Assembly: GCF_011043545.1 (NCBI RefSeq)
Contig: NZ_JAAKGP010000002.1
Coordinates: 1-64,000, forward strand
Source: Rhodobacter sp. SGA-6-6
Lineage (GTDB): Bacteria; Pseudomonadota; Alphaproteobacteria; Rhodobacterales; Rhodobacteraceae
DNA: 64,000 bases
Direction: 5' to 3'
Part shown: positions 1-8,610 of the stretch, piece after piece
How positions within the stretch are numbered: position 1 is the first letter of the stretch
How the letters are laid out: each line of letters begins with the position of its first letter
Position numbers and translations under genes: made by a program
Notes under the pieces: generated by a model
Database searches by the model: none
Told to the model about the DNA's origin: nothing
Seen by the model: only the letters and a program-made list of their open reading frames with translations

Positions 1-804
1 CTTCAGCGCATCGGCCATCACCACCGGCTGCTCGGCGATCTCCTTGGCCATGAAATGCCGGTAGCCCGCCTTCTCGATCCGCGCCGCGTCCAGCTGCACC
101 CGGGTCTCGGGGCGGTTGGCGCGGCGGTCGGCGGCGTCGAAGATCTCGGCGCCCTTGCGGGTGATCACCGCCCAGTCGCCCTCTTCCAGATAGGTGATGC
201 GGTCGGTCATCGGCGCCAGCGCGATGGCGTCCGATCCGACGAACATCTCGCCCGATCCCCAGCCGATGGCCAGCGGGCTGCCCTTGCGGGCGGCGATCAG
301 CAGGTCCTGCTCGCCGTCGAACAGGAAGCACAGCGCGAAGGCGCCGTGCAGGCGCTTCAGCGTGGCGCGGGCGGCTTCGACAGGGGTGGCGCCGCGGTCG
401 ATCTCGCGCTTCGCCAGCAGGGCCACGGTCTCGGTGTCGGTCTCCGACTCCTGGGCATAGCCGTCGGCGGCGAGGTCCTCGCGCAGGGCGCGGAAGTTCT
501 CGATGATTCCGTTGTGGACCACCGCCACCGGCCCGGCGCGGTGGGGATGGGCATTGCGCACTTCCGGCCCGCCATGGGTGGCCCAGCGGGTGTGGCCGAT
601 GCCGGACTTGCCGGCCAGGGGCTCGTGCACCAGCAGGTCCGACAGGTTGACCAGCTTGCCGACCGCGCGGCGGCGGTCCAGCCGGCCGCGGTTGACGGTG
701 GCGATGCCGGCCGAGTCGTAGCCGCGGTATTCCAGCCGTTTCAGGGCGTCGACCAGAAGCGGGGCCACTTCATGGTGGCCGAGGACGCCGACGATGCCGC
801 ACAT
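1..804 (-). CDS. glmS: Glutamine--fructose-6-phosphate aminotransferase, N-terminal part
   Basis: This enzyme makes glucosamine-6-phosphate from fructose-6-phosphate and glutamine, the entry to UDP-GlcNAc for peptidoglycan, LPS and the polysaccharide sugars made further along this window. The 268 visible residues begin MCGIVGVLG, which places the N-terminal nucleophile cysteine of class II glutamine amidotransferases directly after the start methionine. The glutaminase motifs RGYDSAG, GHTRWATHG and HNGIIEN follow. The gene runs off the left edge, so the sugar isomerase (SIS) domains are not seen. An AAGG stands about nine bases before the ATG. glmU, a frequent upstream partner, is not present in the 1.1 kb before it, so it probably has its own promoter. 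Family assignment is very secure. Confidence 0.96.
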   Translation of the reverse strand, partial: MCGIVGVLGHHEVAPLLVDALKRLEYRGYDSAGIATVNRGRLDRRRAVGKLVNLSDLLVHEPLAGKSGIGHTRWATHGGPEVRNAHPHRAGPVAVVHNGIIENFRALREDLAADGYAQESETDTETVALLAKREIDRGATPVEAARATLKRLHGAFALCFLFDGEQDLLIAARKGSPLAIGWGSGEMFVGSDAIALAPMTDRITYLEEGDWAVITRKGAEIFDAADRRANRPETRVQLDAARIEKAGYRHFMAKEIAEQPVVMADALK

Positions 805-1317
805 GGGATCAAGCCTTCTGCCTGAGGGTTTTGGAGGAACACTCGGGGGGCAAATGCTGAGACCGGATCATATTGGGCAACATATTCTGAAGCAGGAAAG
901 GTTGGGATGAAGCCACATGGCAAACCGCCCTTACCGCAGGTACAAGGTGACAGACAAGCCCCAGCCAAACGAGGACAGACTTCGTGCATTGGGTCTGATG
1001 TAGAACGCCCGGACCAAATGCGAGAGGTCTTGACTGCGGGCTTCAGCCGCTCCAGCCCGGGATGGTGACCGTTCCTGGCCTTTCCAGGAGACTGTGGCTA
1101 CCGTCATGAATTTTCAGTGTCAGGTAGGCCAATGGGTGATCTCCTGGGGTAGCGCTGGTGTCCTTGTGTGAACTGCGGCCAACCAGACTTGCACCAAGCC
1201 GCTTTTCGCAACATGTATGGTGGACACAGATTATTCTGAGAGCAACTGGGTGGAAGAGCATGCTGTTTGGTTGCCTACAGCCCTGCCGTCAGGCGTCATA
1301 AACGGAGCCTGACCGAC
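805..1317. other. Gene-poor stretch upstream of glmS
   Basis: About 500 bases between the glmS start and a small plus-strand ORF. Short ORFs on both strands (for example 1043-1261 minus) have no recognisable family, no good ribosome site and unconvincing composition. The glmS promoter should lie in the first 200 bases, but I cannot point to boxes with confidence. The base composition is less GC-rich than the flanking genes. Confidence 0.4.
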
Positions 1318-1488
1318 GTGACCTCAACCCGAGAGAAACCTCCCATCGAGTTGGCGGCACGTGCCCTCTGCAGGGCACGCAACCTACCCGAAGATATAAG
1401 GTTCGGCGGTGCTCCGCTGTGGCACGACATGGTCAGGGAGGCGATGGCGGTCTTGGCGGCTGTGATGCCGAAGGAGGACTTGGATTAG
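1318..1488 (+). CDS. Small hypothetical protein, possibly cut short by an amber codon
   Basis: A 56-residue ORF starting at a GTG with GGAG about ten bases upstream; a TTG at 1267 would add 17 residues. The stretch IELAARALCRARNLPED followed by a tryptophan-containing segment reads like a real small helical protein of the kind found as unnamed hypotheticals in Rhodobacteraceae; I do not know a function. After the TAG stop at 1486-1488 the same frame stays open for 19 more codons with protein-like composition (LVPGYPSIELYDPKK and onward) before a TGA at 1546-1548. The gene may therefore be a recent nonsense mutant of a longer protein. It could also be chance coding. Confidence 0.45.
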   Translation: MTSTREKPPIELAARALCRARNLPEDIRFGGAPLWHDMVREAMAVLAAVMPKEDLD

Positions 1489-1548
1489 CTGGTCCCCGGC
1501 TATCCATCCATAGAGCTCTACGATCCCAAGAAAGAAGCTGAGGACTGA

Positions 1549-1924
1549 CGCCAACCCGACTGTTTTTGTGTGTTCGGCTTGGCATAGGCACGGTGCTGTC
1601 TGCAGAACCAGTTTGCTACCCACACGATCAGGCAGTTTGAGGTTCGCCAACCGGCATGTTCCGAGGCTCTCCGTGTTCGAGGGAACTGACGCTACTTCCA
1701 TGTCCCTGCTCGGGCGCTATCGCTGGTCAACTGCTACAGCCTGGGCCTCCCGCGCGGCTCGGCTGCTCCCAGTTTCCACTTATATTCCCATGTTTCTGCA
1801 GGATTTTCTTTCCCACCTAGTGCACACACTCGCCCCAGAACGGCTTTCCACTGGAGCGCACGTCAGGCGTTTTCAAGGCGAGCCATCGGCGCAGCACCGA
1901 ACCGCCCGCAAGCCCCGAAACGGG
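1549..1924. other. Intergenic stretch with no recognised feature
   Basis: About 375 bases downstream of the small hypothetical gene and beyond the stop of the P5C-reductase-like gene. No family, RNA gene or strong hairpin is recognisable. The only long ORF (1568-2029 plus) is largely the antisense of the next gene. Confidence 0.35.
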
Positions 1925-2704
1925 TCAGCCCTGCCGGGCGGCCTCGCGCATCGCCGCCGCCTTCGCGGTCGCCGCCGCCAGCCCGGCCTTGACCGCGGCG
2001 GTGAAGCCCGCGGCCTCGGCCGCCTCTAGCCCGGCACAGGTGGTGCCGCGGTAGGCGATGAAGGTCTGCACCAGCGCCGGGGCGCCGGCCACCTGCCCTT
2101 CCAGCAGCCGGGCCGAGGCGCAGACCACCGCCTCCACCGCCCGCGCCGCCACGTCCGGGGCGACGCCGCGCTCGGCCAGGAAGCCCAGCATCGCCTGCGC
2201 CAGCAGCGCCGGATAGGCGGGGCCGGAGCCGGACAGCGCCGTCATCAGTTCGATCTGGCCCTCCTCGGGCAGTTCCTCGCCGGTGCCGATGGCGCCCAGC
2301 ACCTGCGCCACCGCCGCCCGGTCGGCCTCGGTCACGCCCGGGCCGGCGACCCAAGGGGAATAGCTGGCGCCGATCTCGGCCGCGGCATTGGGCATGGCGC
2401 GGACGATCCGCCCGCCGCAGGAGGCCAGCGTCTCCAGCCCCACCCCGGCCATGAACGAGATCACCAGCCGCCCGCCGGCCTTCAGGTCCAGCCCGGGCCA
2501 GTCCCCGGGCCGGACCGAGACCACGATCACGTCGGACAGCGCCACCAGGTCGGCCAGGTCCGCCGCCCAGCGGACCTTGCGCCCGCCATAGTCCTGCGGG
2601 CCGCTGCGGTTCAGCAGCGCCACCTCGGCCAAGCCCTTGTCGACCAGCGCCCGGCCGAGCGCGCCGCCCAGCCAGCCGGTTCCGCCAATGATCCCCACAC
2701 GCAT
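1925..2704 (-). CDS. Pyrroline-5-carboxylate reductase family protein
   Basis: A 259-residue NAD(P)-binding oxidoreductase of the ProC family, whose type member reduces 1-pyrroline-5-carboxylate to proline. The N-terminus carries a dinucleotide-binding loop GIIGGTGWLGGALG that departs from the usual GxGNMG form. The C-terminal dimerisation region is typical: SGSGPAYPALLAQAM and later RGTTCAGLEAAEAAG. The ATG at 2704 is preceded by AAGGAGG at good spacing, which decides against the longer ORF starting at 2752. It lies 40 bases downstream of an SDR gene on the same strand and may be co-transcribed. Because the nucleotide loop is unusual, the substrate may not be P5C; the housekeeping proC could be elsewhere. 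Confidence 0.75.
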   Translation of the reverse strand: MRVGIIGGTGWLGGALGRALVDKGLAEVALLNRSGPQDYGGRKVRWAADLADLVALSDVIVVSVRPGDWPGLDLKAGGRLVISFMAGVGLETLASCGGRIVRAMPNAAAEIGASYSPWVAGPGVTEADRAAVAQVLGAIGTGEELPEEGQIELMTALSGSGPAYPALLAQAMLGFLAERGVAPDVAARAVEAVVCASARLLEGQVAGAPALVQTFIAYRGTTCAGLEAAEAAGFTAAVKAGLAAATAKAAAMREAARQG

Positions 2705-2744
2705 GAGCGCCTCCTTTCCCTGCCGCGCCCCCCGGCGCAGCGTT

Positions 2745-3485
2745 TCAGACATTGGACCAGCCGCCGTCGATCACATGGGCATGGCCGGTGGTGTAGGAGG
2801 ATTCGTCCGAGGCCAGATAGACCACCAGCTGCGCGATCTCCTCGGGCGAGGCGATCCGCCCCATCGGCTGCCGCGCGACGAAGGCCTTGCGGGCGGCCTC
2901 GTAGTCGCCGGTCGCCCGCAGCCGCTCTTCCAGGCTGGGGCTTTCCACCGTGCCGGGGCAGATGGCGTTGCAGCGGATACCCCGGGTGACGAAATCCGCC
3001 GCCAGCGCCTTGGTCAGGCCGATCACCCCGGCCTTGGTGACGCCATAGACGAAACGGTCGGGCGCGGCGATGATCGACCCCACGGCGCTGGCCATGTTGA
3101 CGATGGATCCGCCGCCGCGAGCGATCATCCCAGGCAGAAAGGCTTTGCACATCCGGAACATCGCGGTGACGTTCAGGTCCAGCGAGAAGGCCCAGTCCTC
3201 ATCGGAACAGTCCAGAATCGAACCGTTGGCCACGAAGCCGGCGCAGTTGAACAGCACGTCGGTCTCGGGCAGGTCAGCGGCGATCTGCGCCACTGCCAGG
3301 GCGTCGCGCACGTTCAGGAGCCGGGTCTCGATCCCCTGCGCGGCCAGTTCCCCCAGCGTGCGCGAGTTGATGTCGGTGGCGATCACCCGCGCGCCTTCGA
3401 CCTGCATCGCCAGGGCCGAAGCCCGCCCGATCCCCTGCCCCGCCGCCGTGACCACGCAAACCTTGCCCTGCAACCGCCCCGCCAT
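2745..3485 (-). CDS. SDR family oxidoreductase, BDH2 / 2-keto-3-deoxy-L-fuconate dehydrogenase type
   Basis: A 246-residue classical short-chain dehydrogenase. The cofactor loop TAAGQGIGRA is at residues 13-22, followed by the acidic residue in IATDIN that favours NAD. The catalytic set is complete: Asn105, Ser133, Tyr147 and Lys151 in YGVTK, with CPGTVESPSL after it. The overall pattern (TDVLFNCAGFV, IRCNAICPGTV, IDGGW at the end) is very like mammalian DHRS6/BDH2 and bacterial 2-keto-3-deoxy-L-fuconate dehydrogenases. The likely substrate is therefore a small 3-hydroxy acid or a sugar-acid catabolite; this is inference from family. The start at 3485 gives the normal family length. The next gene, divergent and 125 bases away, is an aldose-epimerase-like protein, which fits sugar metabolism. 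Confidence 0.85.
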   Translation of the reverse strand: MAGRLQGKVCVVTAAGQGIGRASALAMQVEGARVIATDINSRTLGELAAQGIETRLLNVRDALAVAQIAADLPETDVLFNCAGFVANGSILDCSDEDWAFSLDLNVTAMFRMCKAFLPGMIARGGGSIVNMASAVGSIIAAPDRFVYGVTKAGVIGLTKALAADFVTRGIRCNAICPGTVESPSLEERLRATGDYEAARKAFVARQPMGRIASPEEIAQLVVYLASDESSYTTGHAHVIDGGWSNV

Positions 3486-3609
3486 GCCGTCTTCTCCCTG
3501 CAATTCCGGGCCCACCCTAGCGCGGGCGGCGGCGGGGGGCCAGCGGGGTCGGCCTTGTCTCCTGCCCCGACCCCATGCCACCCTGCCCCGCATCTGCCGG
3601 AGACCGCCG

Positions 3610-4674
3610 ATGACCGCACCTCTCACCCTTGCCGCCGAAGGCATCGCGCTGACCTTCTCGCCCCGCGGCGGGGTGGTGCATCCGCTGACCGTCACCGACG
3701 AGGGGGCGGAGGTCTCGCCGCTCCACGCCGCGCCCTGGACGGAGGCGGAGGTCCCGGCCGGGACGCCACCGCACCAGTGCTGGCTACGGGGGGATTTCCT
3801 GGCCGCGCCGATGGGGGCGGGACCGGAGGGGCTGCACGGGCTGGCGGCGAACGGCGACTGGGTGCCGCTGCCCGCAGCCCCCGGCACGCTGCGGGCGCTG
3901 CTGCAGGGGCAGATCCTGGGGGCGACGGTGGTGAAGGAACTGTCGGTCAGCGACGGCCACCCGTTCCTTTACCAGCGCCACCTGTTCATCGGCGGCCGGG
4001 GCGCCCTGCCGCTGGCCAACCACGCCATGGTCTCGGTGCCCTTCGGCGCGAAGCTCTCCTTCTCGCGCAAGCGCTGGTTCGAGACCTTGCCCGCGCCGCT
4101 GGAGCCGGACCCTTCCCGCGGCCGCTCGGCGCTGGACTATCCCCGGCGGCACGAGGACCCGGCGGAGTTCCCCGGGGCGGAGGGGCCGCTGAACCTGCAC
4201 CGCTACCCCTGGGGGCCGGCGCACGAGGATTTCGTGGCGGCGGTGGAGGAGCCCTCCTCCCCGCTCGGCTGGACCGCGGTGGTGCGGCCCGACCAGGGCG
4301 ACGTGTTCCTGTCGCTGAAGAACCCCAAGGCGCTGCCGATGACGATGCTGTGGCACTCCAACGGCGGCCGGGACTACGCGCCCTGGAACGGCCGGCACTG
4401 CGGCTGCCTCGGGGTGGAGGAAGGCGCGGCGCTGCCGGTGCTGGGGCTGTCCGCGGCCGAGACGCCCGACCCGCTGGCCGCCGCCGGCCAGCCCGGGCTG
4501 GTGGCGCTGGAGCCGGAGGGGACGGTGGAGGTCCGCCATGCCATCGGCGCGCTGCGCTGGCCCTCGGGCCAGGCGGTGGCGGGGGTGCGGCTGGAGGGGG
4601 ACGAGCTGACAGTAACCGGCGACTGGGGGGCGGAGCGGAAGGTGCCGTTCCGGGGCGGCTGGCTGCGGTTCTGA
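3610..4674 (+). CDS. Aldose 1-epimerase-like (galactose mutarotase fold) protein
   Basis: A 354-residue protein with the look of the aldose epimerase superfamily: a beta-rich chain with HPFLYQRHLFIGG in the middle and LWHSNGGRDYAPWNGRHCG further on, the latter matching the region where related sugar-binding proteins carry substrate-contacting residues. No signal peptide is visible, so it is probably cytosolic. Members interconvert sugar anomers, but many family proteins of this divergent type have no tested activity, so I keep the call at fold level. It is transcribed away from the SDR gene at 3485, sharing a short intergenic region. The ATG at 3610 gives a protein starting with a strand typical of the fold. 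The codon pattern is very GC-rich, like the neighbours. Confidence 0.6.
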   Translation: MTAPLTLAAEGIALTFSPRGGVVHPLTVTDEGAEVSPLHAAPWTEAEVPAGTPPHQCWLRGDFLAAPMGAGPEGLHGLAANGDWVPLPAAPGTLRALLQGQILGATVVKELSVSDGHPFLYQRHLFIGGRGALPLANHAMVSVPFGAKLSFSRKRWFETLPAPLEPDPSRGRSALDYPRRHEDPAEFPGAEGPLNLHRYPWGPAHEDFVAAVEEPSSPLGWTAVVRPDQGDVFLSLKNPKALPMTMLWHSNGGRDYAPWNGRHCGCLGVEEGAALPVLGLSAAETPDPLAAAGQPGLVALEPEGTVEVRHAIGALRWPSGQAVAGVRLEGDELTVTGDWGAERKVPFRGGWLRF

Positions 4675-4902
4675 AGAGCGCTGCACCTGGTATCGGAAGG
4701 CGGCAAGCTCGAACATTATCTACGAGGTGCACATTGCTTGTATGGATGCCAGGATAGACCGCGAGAGCCGGACATATGCAGATGACAGCGCTGCGCTGAC
4801 GGAACGCGCCATCAGCGAGCGCAACCTCGGGGGCGCAGACCGGCTTGATCTTGCCTGTTTTGCCGGACGCCCAGGCGGTTCGGGTCATTTTCATCGGGCG
4901 CC

Positions 4903-4918
4903 TACCCTAAACAGGGTA
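4903..4918. promoter_or_regulatory. 16-bp palindrome, possible operator
   Basis: TACCCT and AGGGTA form a perfect inverted repeat with a 4-base spacer. Its size suits a dimeric regulator site, but no adjacent gene start makes the target clear. Confidence 0.25.
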
Positions 4919-5005
4919 TGTGCGGCCGGCAGGGCCGAGGTAAAAAATCTGAGTCGCGGTGGTATTTGCGGCGCAGGTCTTTTGGAGCAGGTCTTTTCTC
5001 CTCGG

Positions 5006-5037
5006 CGGGGTGGTGGCGTAAATCCGCTGCCACCCCG
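5006..5037. terminator. GC-rich hairpin, terminator-like
   Basis: CGGGGTGG pairs with CCACCCCG, extended by GCG/CGC after a two-base mismatch, around a short loop. There is no clear T-run on either strand, so it may be a structured repeat rather than an intrinsic terminator. It lies 330 bases after the aldose-epimerase-like gene. Confidence 0.3.
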
Positions 5038-5275
5038 TCCTTACGGGAAGAAACACCGCTTCAGCAAAAATCTTGACTCGGATCATGCAGTTCGGTGGCA
5101 AGGTGAGAGGGCTTAAGTCGTCTCGGGACCACCACCGGAGACGACTCCCCGGAGACATTGACAGCGAGAACGCGGATAAGTTCAGTCCAAGAGCACGCCG
5201 CCCGCCTTGCTTCTCTGATGCTTCCGGCCAGTTCAGCGGCACCGTTGCATTAGAGCAAATGCACACCATTCCCCC

Positions 5276-5599
5276 TCACTCCAGCGGCCAGACCTCCACC
5301 ACGCCATGCGCCACCACGCAAGGAGTCTGGGCGACCTTGGCGATGGCCACCTCCAGGTCGTCGGCCTCGATCAGGGCGAAGCCGGCCACAGGCAGGGCGG
5401 CGGTCAGGAACGGGCCTTGCGTGGTCTCCACCCCGGCGCATTCGGTGTTGCGCACCTGCACCGGCGCGCCGACGATGCCGATCACCGCGCCGTCTTCGCG
5501 CAGTCTTTCGTCATGGGCATGGGCCGCATCGCGCAGCAACGCGGGAGTGCGGTCATAGCCCGACTGGTCGCCGTATCCGATGGTCAGGAATTTCGGCAT
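5276..5599 (-). CDS. YCII-related (YciI/DGPF family) protein
   Basis: A 107-residue protein starting MPKFLTIGYGDQSGYDRT, a typical opening of the YCII-related domain, a small dimeric alpha-beta fold. It continues with the ALLRDAAHAHDERLREDGAVI helix region and a mid-protein GPFLTAALPVAGFALIEA strand. Proteins of this family are often encoded near ECF sigma factors, but none is seen here; the biochemical role is generally unknown. The ATG at 5599 has an AGGAGG a few bases upstream, which makes the start firm. It lies 85 bases upstream of the galE stop, on the same strand, but the cellular link is not obvious. Confidence 0.8.
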   Translation of the reverse strand: MPKFLTIGYGDQSGYDRTPALLRDAAHAHDERLREDGAVIGIVGAPVQVRNTECAGVETTQGPFLTAALPVAGFALIEADDLEVAIAKVAQTPCVVAHGVVEVWPLE

Positions 5600-5684
5600 G
5601 GGATGTCCTCCTTCCGGGCCGGGGCCGGGAAGGCCCCGCAGAGGACAACGCGCGGACAGGCGCCCGGTTGCGCCTCCGAATGCC

Positions 5685-6668
5685 CTATCGGCGGAAGCCC
5701 GGCTTCTGCGCCCAGGACCAGGCGTCGCCGATCATCTGGCGCAGGGTGGAGTGCCGGGGCTCCCACCCCAGTTCCTCGACCGCGCGGCGCGAGCCGGAGA
5801 CCAGCGCCGCCGCATCCCCGGCCCGGCGGGCGCCCTGCACCACCGGCACCTCGCGGTTGGTGACGGCGCGGGAGGCGTCGATCACCTCGCGCACCGTGAA
5901 GCCGGTGCCGGAGCCGAGGCAGAACACCCGGTCTTCTCGCCCGTCCAGCAGCCAGCGCAGGCCCAGGACATGGGCCTCGGCCAGGTCGGCGACATGGACG
6001 TAATCGCGGACGCAGGTGCCGTCGCGGGTGGGATAGTCGTCGCCGAAGACGGTCAGCGCCGGGCGCCGGCCCGCCACCGCCTCCAGCATCAGCGGGATCA
6101 GATGGGTCTCGGGCCGGTGCTGCTCGCCCAGCTCGCCCTCGGGATCGGCGCCGGCGACGTTGAAATAGCGGAAGATCACCCGCCGCAGCCCGTGGGCGGC
6201 GCCAAAATCCTTCAGGATGTCCTCGATGGCCCGCTTCGAGCTGCCATAGGCGTTGATCGGCCGCTGCGGCGTGTCCTCGTCCAGCACCACGCCGTCCTGG
6301 TCGCCATAGGTGGCGCAGGTCGAGGAGAAGACGAAATTCCCCACCCCATGCGCCACGCAGGATTCGATCAGGTTCAGCGCCCCGCCGACGTTGACCCTCC
6401 AGTAGAGCCCGGGGTCCTTCATCGACTCGCCCACCAGCGACAGCGCCGCGAAATGCATCACCGCGACCGGCCGGTGCTCCGCCATCGCGGCATCGACCGA
6501 GGCGCGGTCCATCAGGTCGCCGCGGAAGAAGGGGCCGTATTTCACTGCCTCTTCCCAGCCGGTCGAAAGGTTGTCGAAGGCCACCGGGGTAAAACCCGCC
6601 CGCGCCAGGGCCTTGCAAGCGTGGCTGCCGATATAGCCCGCCCCGCCGGTGACGAGAATCCTTGCCAT
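5685..6668 (-). CDS. galE: UDP-glucose 4-epimerase
   Basis: A 327-residue extended SDR that interconverts UDP-glucose and UDP-galactose (or the GlcNAc/GalNAc pair) in the cytosol, supplying galactose units for surface polysaccharide. The NAD loop VTGGAGYIGSHA sits at residues 6-17, the catalytic serine region FSSTCATYGD at about 114-123, and Tyr141 with Lys145 in YGSSK. FRYFNVAGADPEGELGE and RDYVHVADLA are family hallmarks. The start at 6668 gives the normal length; the longer ORF up to 6893 runs over the divergent ugd gene. galE and ugd are divergent with 153 bases between, so both UDP-hexose branches of the exopolysaccharide supply probably share this control region. Confidence 0.95.
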   Translation of the reverse strand: MARILVTGGAGYIGSHACKALARAGFTPVAFDNLSTGWEEAVKYGPFFRGDLMDRASVDAAMAEHRPVAVMHFAALSLVGESMKDPGLYWRVNVGGALNLIESCVAHGVGNFVFSSTCATYGDQDGVVLDEDTPQRPINAYGSSKRAIEDILKDFGAAHGLRRVIFRYFNVAGADPEGELGEQHRPETHLIPLMLEAVAGRRPALTVFGDDYPTRDGTCVRDYVHVADLAEAHVLGLRWLLDGREDRVFCLGSGTGFTVREVIDASRAVTNREVPVVQGARRAGDAAALVSGSRRAVEELGWEPRHSTLRQMIGDAWSWAQKPGFRR

Positions 6669-6821
6669 GACCTGCTGCACCCCTGTTACCGAACCCGCCG
6701 CCTGCCATACCCGCTCGACCCCGGCTTGTCGACGGCGGGCCTCCTTCGGGGCGGCGTTTGACTTGGCGCCGCCCCTGATGCTTATGCTGCTGCGGGCAGA
6801 AAGCCATACGGGACAGGGACA

Positions 6822-8126
6822 ATGAAGATCGTGATGGTGGGCACCGGCTATGTCGGGCTGGTGTCGGGCGTGTGTTTCTCGGATTTCGGACATGAGGTGG
6901 TCTGCGTCGACAAGGACCCGGCCAAGATCGAGCGACTGAACCGCGGCGAGGTGCCGATCTACGAGCCGGGGCTGGACGCGCTGATGGCGAAGAACGTAGC
7001 CGCCGGGCGGCTGAGCTTCACCACCGACCTGGATACCGCTTTAGAAGGCGCGGGGGCGGTCTTCATCGCGGTCGGCACGCCGACGCGCCGGGGCGACGGC
7101 CATGCCGACCTGACCTATGTGATGGCCGCCGCGGCCGAGATCGGCCGGGCGCTGACCGGCTATGCCGTGGTGGTGACGAAATCCACCGTGCCGGTGGGCA
7201 CCAACCGCAAGGTGGCCGAGGCGATCCGCGCGGCCAATCCCGCCGCGGACTTCGATGTCGCCTCCAACCCGGAATTCCTGCGCGAGGGCGCTGCGATCGA
7301 CGATTTCATGCGGCCCGACCGGGTGGTCGTGGGGGTGGAGAGCGAGCGGGCGAAGAAGGCGATGGCGGAAATCTACCGCCCGCTGTTCCTGCGCGAGTTT
7401 CCGGTGGTCTACACCGGGCTGGAAAGCGCCGAGATGATCAAATATGCCGCCAACGCCTTCCTGGCCACCAAGATCACCTTCATCAACGAGATCGCCGCGC
7501 TGTGCGAGCGGGTGGGGGCCGACATCAAGGCGGTATCGCGGGGCATCGGCATGGACGGCCGCATCGGCAACAAGTTCCTGCACGCCGGTCCGGGCTATGG
7601 CGGGTCCTGCTTCCCCAAGGACACCAAGGCGCTGGCGCGGATCGGCCAGGACCATGCGGTGCCGATGCAGATCGTCGAGACCGTGATCAAGGTCAACGAC
7701 GAGGTGAAGCGCCGGATGATCGCCCGGATCGAGGACCTCTGCGAAGGCGTCCTGCGCGACAGGACCATCGCCATCCTCGGCGTCACCTTCAAGCCGAACA
7801 CCGACGACATGCGCGACGCCCCCAGCCTGACCATCGTGCCCTTCCTGGTGGGCGCCGGCGCCAAGGTCCGCGTCTGCGATCCGCAGGGACGGCACGAGGG
7901 CGAGGCGCTGCTGCCCGGGGTGAAGTGGACGGAGAACCCCTACCAGGCGGTGAACGGCGCCGATCTGGTGGTGCTTCTGACGGAATGGAACGAATTCCGG
8001 GCGCTGGACTTGGCCAAGCTGGCCCGCAAGATGGCGACGCCGCGCATGGCGGACCTGCGCAACATCTACGACCGCGACGAGGTGCTGGCCGCGGGCTTCA
8101 CCCATTACCTGGGGGTGGGGCGCTAG
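6822..8126 (+). CDS. ugd: UDP-glucose 6-dehydrogenase
   Basis: A 434-residue NAD-dependent enzyme that oxidises UDP-glucose twice to UDP-glucuronate. It opens with MKIVMVGTGYVGLVSG, the Rossmann loop, and has the active-site cysteine in GYGGSCFPKDT near residue 263. NPEFLREGAA and the C-terminal ILGVTFKPNTDDMRDAP are diagnostic of the family. Glucuronate is a frequent acidic component of exopolysaccharides, and the glycosyltransferase at 25521 resembles GumK, a glucuronosyltransferase. A different UDP-sugar dehydrogenase (wbpA at 31128) handles the GlcNAc branch, so the two are not redundant. Confidence 0.96.
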   Translation: MKIVMVGTGYVGLVSGVCFSDFGHEVVCVDKDPAKIERLNRGEVPIYEPGLDALMAKNVAAGRLSFTTDLDTALEGAGAVFIAVGTPTRRGDGHADLTYVMAAAAEIGRALTGYAVVVTKSTVPVGTNRKVAEAIRAANPAADFDVASNPEFLREGAAIDDFMRPDRVVVGVESERAKKAMAEIYRPLFLREFPVVYTGLESAEMIKYAANAFLATKITFINEIAALCERVGADIKAVSRGIGMDGRIGNKFLHAGPGYGGSCFPKDTKALARIGQDHAVPMQIVETVIKVNDEVKRRMIARIEDLCEGVLRDRTIAILGVTFKPNTDDMRDAPSLTIVPFLVGAGAKVRVCDPQGRHEGEALLPGVKWTENPYQAVNGADLVVLLTEWNEFRALDLAKLARKMATPRMADLRNIYDRDEVLAAGFTHYLGVGR

Positions 8127-8610
8127 GAGACAGGAGCGGAATTTTGCCCGGGTCGAACTACGGCGAAAGACCTTCTGTTGACTTCCTGAGAGGAATCGAT
8201 TGGAAGCGCGGTACTGATCTCCTGATCGGGTCACTTTCGAGGCGAGTTCGTGTGTGGTATTGTCGACTCGGATCGAGACGGCGTCGAGGCTACTCGACGC
8301 AACGTTTGATGGGAATTGGGCTCCACGATGTGAGGTGATCGAGGTGTCGAAACCAAAGCCGAGCCGCGCTCCTCGGCCATGAAGCCTGGCTCCAGATCTT
8401 AGGATAGTTAAGGGCAGCAGATCATCTTCTGTTGGTTGAGTTCGGCACGCAGCATAGTGGAGCAAGATTGATTGGCTCTTTTCTTTAGAAAAATAGTCGG
8501 ATATTGAAGCATCTTGCCGCGATCAACTCAACCTCAAGCTGCCCCAGCTACTCCGCAGCAAGATTTCGTCCCGATTTTCGAGCGGTATTTTTCGACAGCA
8601 AGGTAGCTCA
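8127..8610. other. Intergenic region between ugd and the 4,6-dehydratase
   Basis: About 480 bases without a credible gene. The second half becomes A/T-richer towards the next gene and probably carries its promoter. A perfect 8-bp stem with a 4-base loop lies at 8281-8300. Confidence 0.45.
8281..8300. terminator. Perfect hairpin downstream of ugd
   Basis: GCGTCGAG and CTCGACGC form an 8-bp perfect inverted repeat around GCTA. There is no T-run, so it could be a weak terminator, a processing site or a regulator site. Confidence 0.35.

Larger units (their letters stand above)
4675..5275. other. Non-coding stretch with a palindrome, short direct repeat and hairpin
   Basis: About 600 bases with no convincing gene; the plus ORF 4727-5116 has no family and odd composition. 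Three small structures stand out: TACCCT-aaac-AGGGTA at 4903-4918, the 11-mer gcaggtctttt repeated at 4973 and 4987, and a GC-rich hairpin at 5006-5037. Confidence 0.5.
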
